Positions 37,201-49,200 of a stretch of 64,000 nt of DNA are shown one piece after another; the first letter of the stretch is position 1; each line of letters begins with the position of its first letter. Both the position numbers and the translations under genes were made by a program. The notes under the pieces are model-generated. The model made no database searches, had not been told where the DNA came from, and worked only from the letters and a program-made list of their open reading frames with translations. This DNA comes from Siderastrea siderea (taxonomy: Eukaryota; Cnidaria; Anthozoa; Scleractinia; Rhizangiidae). The DNA is taken from assembly GCA_964030785.1 (NCBI GenBank), contig OZ034975.1:38303569-38367568 (forward strand), given 5' to 3'.

Positions 37201-40200
37201 CTTTAATGTAAACAGACGATAGATCTTCTTGAAAGCATCGGATCCTGAATTACGACCACTTACTCCTGTTCGCGATTGAAATAGGGCTGGTAACATCTCC
37301 CTGCTCTTCGTGGAAAGATTAACTTCCATCTCCTGAAACGGAGGGAACGGAGAGAACGGAGAGTTCAGTGCCGTTTCCGTGAAAAAAGGGACTGCACAGC
37401 TCTATGGCAAACTGCACGGCTCTACCATTGGAAATCTGCCAGTCGCTATTTTTCCTTCGCTCCTTCCCATGTAACCCCACGCGCCTCAATAGAATCCAAT
37501 CTTCTCTCCCTTTCCTCCAGACTCACAAATAGCGACTGGGTACGAGTCTGAAGTTATACAGAAAATGTTTAACACCACATCCGCATCTAATGTGGCATTG
37601 TACACGTTACACAATCTCATCAGGTGAAAAAAATAAATCAAGTCAAGTTCTTCTGTAGTCCGTTCACTGAACAACTATAGTGATAAGCCCACACATATAA
37701 TCACGTTGAAGGACGAGCGCACTGTAATTATACCACTTACTTTTCATGTACATGTTCAAGAATGATTTACTTTATAACGGTACTTACCAACACGTGTATA
37801 CGCTGATCGACTTGTAGACATGATGTGTCTCTTTGTCCTTTATCGCTTTTGTCGTACATGTGTAAGTGCCATGTGATAATCTATATCTGGGTATCCATAA
37901 TTCACTACATTAAAGTGTTTCCTTATAACGTTGAGCAAATCCTTGTATATTTGGATATGAACAAAGCGGACGTGCCCAAACCGAAATCGACTGAGTGTTG
38001 GTAAATCATACTTTTTATTTATTACTTCACTTTGTTTTAAAGTAACGAAATGTATTTAGGGAAAGATCGTTACAAACTTAGGCATGGACCGTGTGTTCGT
38101 CAGACACTTTGGGATTAACTTGCGTAAGATAAACGAAAACATTAGTTCTCGGTTACCTAAGTGTTTTTGTTATTACCTTTTACCTTCAGGCCCATGAATC
38201 CTGTAAAATCAGAATTGTCTTTAGTCGTCCCCTTTTACTCATCTGAAAGCCGTGGTGCTCTGTCTAGCGTGTAGACGTTTTGATGTTATTTTAAATTCGA
38301 GTCTTTCCGTTCTGCAAGCGCTCTTTTGATTTTGCTCCTTTTTATGTTTCAAAACTGGCAGATTCACCAGAAATCGTCACTGTTCCATTACCTCAACACG
38401 TTGTCGAGGGCAATGGAGTCACCCTGTTTTGCAATGCCACTGGTAATCCACAGCCAAACATTACTTGGACAAAACAAGGAAGCAAGACTGTACTCTCTTC
38501 ATCTCAGTCTCTTACTCTGACAAACCTGATGAGGGGAGACAACGGAGCAGTCTACAAATGTAGCGTGCAAAATATTCTCGGATCACTAGAAGCTAATGCT
38601 ACGATTACTGTGTTGTGTGAGTATTCTTTAAGAAGTAAATGGTGGTAGCGTAGATTTCAATGGCGAATCCAAAAATGTTTGTTACTCTTTTTTGAGTAAT
38701 GCATTGTGTACACATTCGTGATGTGTTGAAATGTCTTTTTTTGGTTTAATCATTTTATGTTGTCTAGAAATCGCAGAATCGAGAAAAGAAAACGAGAAAT
38801 CGCAAGCATAACTGGAAATGTGTTTTAATTCTCTCAGCTTTACGACCGACCATGATTATATCGCCGTCCTTTTGCTTTTCTACCCTATATTTTCAGGAGA
38901 TGTACTTTTGTTTCAATATTTTGTTTTTACATTTTGGACAAAAACTTATTACTGCTATTTGGGCCAGGATTTACTAATTATTCATCTTTCAGTCGTTTTG
39001 TTTGTGGGAGATTTTGGTCTTTGTTTTGCAGAGTGTGACCTCATTTTGTTTATTTTATTTTTCTCTTCCAGATGCACCAATTGTGACCATCCAACAGTGT
39101 TCTACTCCTGTTACCGAGGCCAATAATGCAATCCTTTATTGCAATGCTACTGGTAACCCTGTGCCCAACACTACGTGGATCAAAGCAGGGGAGGTTGTAT
39201 CATACAATAAGAGGCTCGTCCTTGCAAATATTTCAAGGGGTGAAGGTGGCAGTTATGAGTGCCTGGCTTGGAATGGCATTGGGAACAATGACACCAAGGC
39301 TTGTACAGTAGATATTCAATGTAAGTTACAGTATTGTTTTGGAGAATTATGTGTTTGGGTTGGGTTTCAATAGTAAAACACTCCCTGAATGACACTATTT
39401 TTAATGTCATGAGGGTATATCCATCATCACGTTCACCTATACCCGCTTATATTTAATAAATGAAGAAGGCAAAACATGCTGTTTCGCATGTATTATTGTA
39501 CGGGTGGGAATGTACGGGTGGGAATTTTTTTAAAACTGCACTAGGTGTAAGCAAACGCAATATGAAAATAAATCGAGTTCATTACAGAGCTCAGAAGTAC
39601 AAGCATTTGCAGATAACGCACAAGCAAAAGCGTACTCAAGTTACTGAACGATGCAAAAATGTTTACTAAGAGAATTAGGTCGTGTTTGGTAACCGTTTTT
39701 GGTTGGTTGGGTTGGTTGGGTTTTTTTGTGTTCTAATGGGAAAAACCGTTTTCGGTTGGTTTGGTTGAGCAACTTTTTCAACCAGCTCTGAGCTTGGTTG
39801 AAACGGTTGAAAACGATGGGTAGCGTCCGCTGACATGTTAGCAAGCGATTTGCGCGTAATCACGTGTAAACTGTCAGCCACAAACGTATTTCTTCTCTTT
39901 CGCATTTTTTTTTCAACTTGCTGTCTGATAAATTCTCAAAATAGCCTGTAATACTAGTGGCAGGTGTCCTCTCCGTTTCCAGTAACAATTTATCAATGTA
40001 TCAGTATCAGTTCCGATTCATCATCCGATTCACAACGTGGTGGAACACATTCTTCTAACAGTTCTTAAAAGACAACCGATGCTGTGAGTTGCGCTTGCGG
40101 TATCTTGCCAACCTCGGAGAAAAAAGTTGAGGAAGTCTGGAAATGACTATGCCCAGTCACAACCACGTGTCAACCAAGAGCGGTTGAAAAATTGTTCTAT

Positions 40201-43200
40201 TGTTCTATTTCAACCAAAACCGGTTTCGGTTGAAGCGGTTGATCCCAGTAGAACACGACCTTATTCTCTTTCGGATGTCTTAAAATGAGCCTATGGAGCT
40301 GAAAAAATTAATACGACATAACCGGAATTTAGAAGAAGCTTTAAACTATAACTAGTTTGTACCCAGGGGGGGCTGGCAGCTACCTTTGATCTTGCCGCTT
40401 TTGGCCTCTACATGATTGCCCCAGTAAAGAAATCTGTCAATCATTCGAAAACTCTAACGAGCATGCGCGAAGTGCAACGAAGTCTCGCGCGAACTACTCG
40501 AGAATATGTGTTTTTTTGCTTCGTGGTGACTCGATTGTGGTAAAGGAATTCGTTTTTTCTTATTGTTTATTTGCTGTTAGTATTTTTGGCGACAGTACAG
40601 CATTTGGGCACCACATTTCTCTAAATTCTGGATCTGTGTACACTCCTGCTGTGTATTATGTCAAGAACATGAGCGTGATGGTTGTGTTATCAAAAACATA
40701 AGCTTAAACGTTCGCGGTGTCAACAGCCACTTGACCTGGGAAATGGCATTAAAGTTGCAGCTTTCGACCGTCCATTTCGAACCATTTCTGTTTCTGAGAC
40801 CATCAAAATCGATGGAATGAAGGACCAGCTTTATTTTAGGTTAGTAGAGCAGTCAATATTGAATATGCAAGTGACAAGTTTCGGCCTGAGATTTTCCCAG
40901 TTGAGTGTTGAACAAACTACGCTCAAATTATAACTAAGTCTTATATTCTGGCAGATGATTGTGGATTTCGTCATCTCAGGAAGATTTATAAGAATCTTTT
41001 TACTGTGGAAACTGTGGAATCTTGCAGCCAACAAAGCGAAAAGAGGAGATTTCGATTGCGAGTCTTCTTTAAGTCTGTTTCACAATGAAGACACAAAATC
41101 GAATGCGAAGGCTTAGAATGTATTAAAAATGGGCTTGAACTTTCACATGCACTTGTCTCAAGTTTTTTTCGTCTTATTTACAGCTGTAAGCGTAATTACG
41201 TCTAAAACACCACGTTTATTTTATGGAATTCTTCTTTTTTTTGGCTTGAGTGTTTCTTGGCGGCAGTTGTTTCTGCAAATATATTGGTTGGTTGCAGTTA
41301 CAAGAAAAATAAGAACATTTGAGCTTGAGCTTATAAAGGACAACCAACAAAAGACGAATGTTTAACCTTACAAACAGAGCTGTCTGAGGTTTGCTTGTTT
41401 TGATAAGAGAACTTAAAGAATTGGCAAAGTAAATACACCTAGGTTTAGGAAAACTCCGTAGTTCCATATATTGTGCTGACATGCTAAGTTTGATTCAATG
41501 GAAAATGCAATGAACTATCACATTTCCAAGCATTTTCCCACATTATGCATGCAACTATCCAATGAGAAGGTTTATAAACATTTGCTAGGGTAATCTGAAA
41601 AGATTGAAGGATTTGCAATTATATGATTTTTTGTCTTTTGCCTGTAGCCTGTACAAGAAGCTTAATTCAAAGGAAAGACATCCAGGCCCATTTTTCTTAA
41701 GTGTCAGTGAAAAATTTGTAGTTTGAGTTCAGTAACACCAGGTGAACTATGCAATAATGGAGTATTAGACAATGCAAAAGTTCTAAACTGTCCCTTCTGT
41801 TAAAAGAGCAATTGACTTCTGCTCACACCCTTTCCGGACATTTGTACTTCTGATGAGGAAACAGTTCCAATTGCCAAGGAGAATTCAGTTTTTTTGAAGA
41901 TGGATACATATGAAATAAATCAGGTGTGAACTGCCTGATGTAACAAATGTGGCCATAAAGGGCTTGCAGTTTTTAATTGTTTTCAACTTGAGCAGTTGAA
42001 AAGGCAAATTTGATCCTGGTCGAGACTGAATTTTTTCAAGTTTGCTTTTTACAACTGCTCAAGTTGAATGCATTTAACTGTGAGGATCATTATTTCAGAA
42101 CTGTTACCGATAAGGTAGGGGAAAATGGGTCAAAACAGTGTTGTATTGCTGGGTGTCAAAACGAGGCTGGCATGCATTCAGTAACTGTTTATAAAGGAGA
42201 TGTGAAATAACCCCAGAATGGCTGATCAACCATGGTTGCTCTAAGTGTGCAACAGTCCTTTTGAAGTGTTTTCAGAAAATTAGGGATTAACATAGCTGTC
42301 TATATATGTCATCAGTCAAAGTCCCTGTACAACCAAAACCTTTGCCCAAAACATGTTTATGAACATGCATCTTGGATAACCAACGCCTGCCAGTCATCCA
42401 AAGTGATGGTGTGTTTGCTAGAGTATCTTTACTTTACAGACTGTCGGAACCTTTGCAAACTCCACCCCCAAATGATTGTTTTCTTTGCAAAAGCTGTTCA
42501 ACATCAATTGCACTGTCAAGAAAAATTCAAGTCCCTTCAGAATTCAAATGCCAATTTTCCACAAACCCATTCATGGTGAAATATATGAAGCCAAGGTCAC
42601 CAAGTAAATATGTGAAATGACTGGCTGAAGTATTGCTGTCAGTTGAGCAACCTGGCCAGTTCTCACCCCAGAGGTGTGATAGACAAAATATAAAATAATG
42701 AAAAATTATTTCACCTTTTTCTCCAAAATAATTAACAATTATTCTACGAGGGCGCGCTGGATATCGAATGATAGATAACCAACGAGGCGCGTAGCGCCGA
42801 GTTGGTTATAATCATTTGATATCCAGCAAGCCCGAGTAGAATAATTGTTTTATTAAAAACTTAACCACTATTAAAAAAAAATCAAGAAAGAAAGGGGAAA
42901 ATGAGAAAAGAAATTTAGCGGAACAAGAATCGATCACATGACTGAACCTAAAAGGCGCCAAAACCTTGCGAAGTGCTGCAGCGTTTCATTGCAAAGCTGA
43001 ATGAATCAATGAAAACTGCTCGAAAGTGAACAAAGTAGCACAAGTTTTGGAAAAAATCTTATAATGATTGGCTCTGAAATATGGTACATGTTTGATTTTT
43101 CCTGAACATTGTTGTAATCATCGTTCAAAGCGGATTGAAGCTGTACAATTTCACCATATAGCTGCTGGAGTAGAACTGAACAAGTTTGTAATCTGTTCGC

Positions 43201-46200
43201 ACAACGGAGCCATCATGTGCGTGTTTGATCGAACTGAAGACAGAACAAATTTGAACAGTTGAACTTAAAGAGGTATTTTCTATGCAGCTCAGAAGCAAGA
43301 TTACTGTAACGAGGAACATTAGAATTCACCATCATAGTTTGTTAAACGCAAAGCGCAAAATGCAGTTGTTCTCGGTTTAGAGGTTGCGGACGGAATGGTA
43401 AAAACAACATTCAAACAACTGGAAAAGCGATTCAACGCCGTTTACATGGCATCCGATTTCTATCTGAGCATTTGGACCTGTTGGAACACAGAGCTACAAC
43501 AAGTGCAGGTAAACCAGTGTCAATTTTGCGTGTTAAAGCCGAAAAACAATCTCGCCCTTCCTTCCTTTCTTGGTAGTTTGCAGCTGTATTTTTTTTAGTA
43601 GGCTTACTTGTTTAGACTGCTTCATGATTTTCGCACCGACTTGCCATGAATGTGTGATAGTTTTTATTAAATGCTCCTGCCCCATTTCACTGTGTTTTAT
43701 TTTATGTCTTGTCTTGATATTTTGAAGTGGAAATCCTTTCTGATAAAACCTACCGTTTGTTCAATTTCAATGATCGACGTGACGATCGATGAAAGAAATT
43801 AATTGTAAACACAACGCTTAATGCTTAAATTTCTATTTCTGCACAGTTTCTTCAAACAATTATGACTTTTGTTAGACGACGCTGTTGGTGATGCTTGTTG
43901 GTGACGCTGTTGGCATTTCTGCTTAATTTAAATTTGCTGGCAAGTGATTTTTCTCGTCCATTTTTCTCGCCGGTTGCTCGCGAGGAAAAAGCTTTCAGCT
44001 CGAGTGTTCATTGACCATATTTGGTCGCAGCAGGTATATGAGCTGATAGCCTAGCTCCGTTGAGCCAATCAAAATGCTAGAAATCCAATATACCTAGTCC
44101 AGTTTTTAATAATGAGCTTTATTATCAGGTATACCTACACACTGCAGGCAATATCTGTGACTCACTTGGCGAATTCAAAGAGCAAAGTGTTGTAAACATC
44201 ACCTCTCAGCTTTTCACCATTTAAGGATTCTAGAGAGCTGTACATGAAAAAATCTCTTGTGGACTGTAAGGTAGTAACATAACTTGGGCAAAACAGAAAA
44301 TAATTTGGATCAACAAAGCCTCCACAATTAATTGTTTACTCCTCCTGGGTAGTTCCTATAAAGGAAGAAAAATCTACAGTGTATGTAAATGAAACAAGGA
44401 CAAAGTCTCGAGCGACAATTCTTAGTGAAAGAGGAGAGCGAATCTGGCCGCTGTGAAATGTGTCAGAAAATGCTTCAAAACTCGTAAAATCAGTACCAGA
44501 AAAAGCAGAAAGGGCAACCAAATCAGATAGAAACAAAGGTAAAAAAAGCGATCGAAACCTTCCCTTGAATGTTAAACTTCAAATACACCAAATAACGGCT
44601 AATTCTCCTTCCTCGCCACCGCCATGTTTGTTTGGAATAAAATTAGTACACAGTCCTACTCGGCCAAATTTCTTTACTGGGGCGATCATGTAAACTCGGT
44701 TCCAGACCTCGCTGCCAGCCCCCCCTGATTGTACCAATACCTATTTTTGTCACGCGGAAGAGTTCGCTGCATGTGGAAGTTGTTTCCGATGGAAACTGCG
44801 TATTTGTAATTCACGAATTTCTACGAGTTTGCAGAGCTTTTCACGCTAGGTTTTTTTCCTTTATTACAGGCAGAACTTGGTAATAATTTGCTGGACTGAA
44901 GTTGCACTGAAAAATGTTTTTTTCTCGTGAGTCTGAAAAGGCAATTTGTTGAGTTTTTCATTCCTTTTCACATCTTTCGATTCAACATTTGCGAACGGGC
45001 TGCACAATTCAACCTAAATTTACAGGATAGAGTTTTGTGCGTGTTGTCGTGATGTAAAGCTTGGCCATGTGGTGAGAGGAACCCAGTCAAAACCTACCAA
45101 TTTCTGTAGCGCAGAAACGATAGATGTCATAAAAGACACCTGCTTTACGAAACAGGTTCTGAGAAGCTGTCTGAAACACATTTCCACCTTTAGTTTTACA
45201 TGTCACTGGAGCCTTTAGAGTAATTGTTTACTTGGGATTTTTTGAAAAACAGTCGTGTTAATTTGACAGGTGTTCAAATAAAACTTGTACTAAAAGGGAT
45301 AATGGTTTTTTGCTACTTTTGGTCAGGAACAAAGACGCCTGAAGAAATCGTGTACTTTCTATCTTTGTAAATAACTTCTTAGCCATTGTTAATTCGTGTA
45401 TGTCCTTGCAAACAGCACGTTTATTAATCAATTTCTTTCCTTCACTTCAGGATAAGTTTTTATTTCTTCTGCAATAGCCATTCTTTGTAAATTGTTTCAC
45501 CCGGAAAACCAGTCATTTTCGTAAGATGCACGTGCAGCACCACCCCTCCCCCCTTGAGCGGCTCCATAAGTTCTGCAAGTCACTGTTTTGTATCTAAGGA
45601 AGGCTCTTGTTTGCAAGTACCTTATTGGTTCTTAATTTCGCGGGCCTTTAATTTCGCGTTTTTCGCGGTTGTAAAAAATCGCGAAATTTAAACGCGAGAT
45701 TTGATACCATATAGAAAATTCAAATCACAGAAAAAATGACTAGCATGTAATAGCAGCAACATTACAGGATATGTATCGACAAATACACAAATTATTAACT
45801 GGCTTTACTGGGAAGTTCCATTTTGCATTTTCTGTTGTGAAATAGCGTTAATTTGCAAAGATTTCACATATGGAGTAGAGAATCTAGCTATCATCTTCAT
45901 CTGAATCGCTAGATTCGTATAAATCCCTTAGAAACAACAAATTGCCATTAATTGGTTCTTTGTACTTCTCATTCACAACTTTCTTGTAACGTTCCAACAC
46001 AAGAACGTTTTTCGAGGTGGAGACGTTTTCGATGCAAACAGTGACGGGGATTTCAAGGCCACCCTGTACGAGTGGGGATCGTTGATGCTTGGAATCAATT
46101 ACCGTCACTTTAACGTGCTCGCCTTGTGAAATGAGAAAACGCGTGCATCTTGAAATCTCTCTTGGTAAATGACCCACGATTGAATCGGCTAACTGTCCTG

Positions 46201-49200
46201 GAAGTCGCTTGGTTGCTGCTATCGCATGACGATCATGATTGTTGTTTCTTTCGCGGATATAATGCAATGTTTCTCTAATTACTGGTTTCCAGATATATTG
46301 GTAGACATGAAGTCCTCGCAAACCACACAGTAAGGAGGTTGTTATGGAATCATTCATCTTACTCGTGTCGATAGTGTAGAAAATTCCTGGAATATTTTGG
46401 TAATTTTGTACAACATTGACTGTGGCCTTTTACGAGACAGTAAAGATCCATTCGAAGATTCGGCAATGATCAGATGACGTTTAGAAACATTGCCGCGAAC
46501 TACGTACTGAGAGCGTATCCACGTTGTAATACACTTAAAAGTTAATTTTCAAAGATGGGTTTTGCTTGTACTAGTTGATCTAGGAATTTTAAAAAGTTCA
46601 GAGTTTCGAAAAACAAAATAAATTTGAGAACGCTTGAATCGTAAAATTTAATGGCCTTTTTTTCATATTTGCCTATTGAAATGGCGAAAATAAAACCCCA
46701 CGAAATACTGTGTCGCCAAAATCGCGATATTAAGTACCCACAAAATTAAGTACCAATAAGGTATATTTATTTATTTATTAGTGGAGCACCATTGCTAAGC
46801 AAATTTGGTAACCTATCGATCCGAGAAATTCTAGTTGTGACGTCAGCGTACGCCCGTTCGTACTTACGCCAGTCCGTACAGACTCTGCGGGAGGGGGAGG
46901 GGAGTCCCAAGACAACCCGACGGGGGGTAGAGAATGCCATCTTTTCTAGGCGGGAAATCCCGCGGTGCTTTTGGGCAACAGGCGTTTTTCTTGGCAGGAA
47001 ATTGCATGACCATCATCGCTTTAGAAAAAGAGGTTTCTTAAAAAAGCTTAAGTTTATTTAACAGAACGATTGCTCGACAGTACTGAAGTTATAAACTTGA
47101 GAAAAAGCATCTAATATCTATATTAAAATGGAAAGAAAAAGCTCAAAAGAATTCTGGTAGAAAGCAAAAAGTTCAAGTTACGAAAGCTGGCTTCAAATGA
47201 CTTCATCGTGTTGTTTTCCTCACGTGATTTCGAGTATTACGGTCAAAGAAATTACGTTTTGAAATGGAAATTTAATTCATGCGATTAGAAATGTGTCATT
47301 TTCTTTTGACCTTAAACAACTATTAGAAGAACGCGCTCAGATTTGTGACAGATGTAGTCTTAAATACTTTTCCATGCTCAGCTGATTTCACTCGGGTGGA
47401 CGGACCCACGATGCTGGAAGTGTAATGCGGATTGCATTTGAGTATAAACTTTCTCTGTCCATTATTTTGTGTTTGTTTATTCATGACAGTGTAGGTCAAA
47501 GCACAGTCGCAAGGCAACTGCACAAGCATCACTTCAGTGATATTACGGCAAATAATTACTTTCAATTTTTTACTGCCGGTTCCATCTCTGTGCAATTGTC
47601 GATTTTCTTGTTCTTGATGGTCTCTAGTTAGAGAACGAAATATAAAATTTATTTATGAAGCTATAAGCGAAGCAGTTGTCGGTTTAAACCTATTAACAGT
47701 TCTGTGTATTTCTGAAAGTGCCCGAATTTCAAACATTTCGCAGCCGCAAAACCGTAATGCTATAGAGTTAAGCATGTTTGCTGTTTGTTTGTTTTTAATC
47801 TCGATGGTCTCAAGTTAGAGAGCGAAATATAAGGGTTACTTAAGTAACTATATGCGAAGCAGTTTTGGGTTTAAAGCTATTTAATCCGGTAAGTACTGTG
47901 TGTTCCTCAAAGTGCTCGAATTTCTTCGCGGCCGCTAAAACCCACGCGACGTTTCTTCAACAACTTTATTACAGAACTTCAAAGCTCCCCAAATCCTTTC
48001 TTTCGGGTAATCCCAAGTAAAATGCCGGTGAAATACCAGTATAAATTTTTGACCAGACTAATAATGGCAGTTCATGTCATTTGTAACATCCGAACGCAAT
48101 GAAGATAACCCATTTACTTCAGAATAAGTATATTTTATTGTTGTAAATGAGCACCGTTTCAAGTTCATTCAAGCGAACAGCCAATAATCCAAGGAGATTT
48201 GACAAGCCTTGACAGTTAATGACAGGATATGGAAACATTGCAAAAACCAAGCAAGACGGCTTGTGAGTAAAATATGTGTTCAATTTGATGCCCGAAGAAA
48301 AAATGATCAAGCTGTGATCAACCTCTAGAATGATCTTTCGAGCTTGGTTTTACAGAACAGATCCCCAAAATATTGGAGGACAATTCGGAACACTTTCAGG
48401 CTTTTTGAGAAACACTTTTCGAAAGCAAACGAGCCAAGAAAAGCAGCGACATATATTTCAGACCGAAAATTTTCAGGACTATGTTTGATAAACGAACAGT
48501 AGTTCAGTTATTCCTTGGCGGCTAAGCTTTTAGGCTTGGCTAAGTCTATATATTATCTCCTTTTTAGATCCTCCTGAATTGGCGACCAATCCGTTATCTC
48601 AAGAAGTTGTTGAGGGCAATGGAGTCACCCTGTTTTGTAATGGCACTGGTAATCCACCACCCAACATTTCTTGGACCAAACAAGGAAGCAGCACTGTACT
48701 CTCTTCATCTCAGACTCTTCCTCTGACAAACCTGATGAGAGGAGATAATGGAGCAGTTTACATATGTAAAGTGAAAAATAAAGTTGGTTCGGCTGAAGCC
48801 AATGCTACGATTGCTGTTTTATGTGCGTACACTGATTGAACTCATGTATATAATACAGTAGCAGTAACAAAGTGGTATTGGTGAATATCAAATAATTCAA
48901 AATTTTAAACGTATCCACGTATGACTTGAAATGTTTTTTTTTGTTCTGTAAAATAACATGAAGACGTAAAGTATAACGAAGTAAAACGTGTTTTGTTTTT
49001 CGTTACATTAGAAACACTTAATTTGATTTTGAAATGAAATCATGGATTTATAATGACAATTAGTTTAGAGAGAAAATATTTTCTGTGATGGGCGGGTCGC
49101 GATTCAATGTAACCAAATACGTGCCGTATTAAATGCTGTTACAAAATCAAATTCATTTTTTTATCCACCTTCCTTGTTCATAAAAAGATAGCATGTGAGC

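Larger units (their letters stand above)
40364..44727. mobile_element. hAT-like element, 4.4 kb, with 8-bp target duplication
   Basis: The left end CAGGGGGGGCTGGCAGC and the right end GCTGCCAGCCCCCCTG are inverted repeats. Pairing extends to the inner block CATGATTGCCCCAGTAAAG, which is CTTTACTGGGGCGATCATG on the right. The flanks TTTGTACC (40356-40363) and ATTGTACC (44728-44735) match at seven of eight bases. CAGGGG ends and an 8-base duplication fit the hAT superfamily (P elements also make 8-base duplications). Internal frames (40682-40933, 42010-42210, 42372-42620) are short, and I recognise no transposase. A separate foldback plus family C element sits at 42.7-44.1 kb inside it. Confidence 0.75.
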
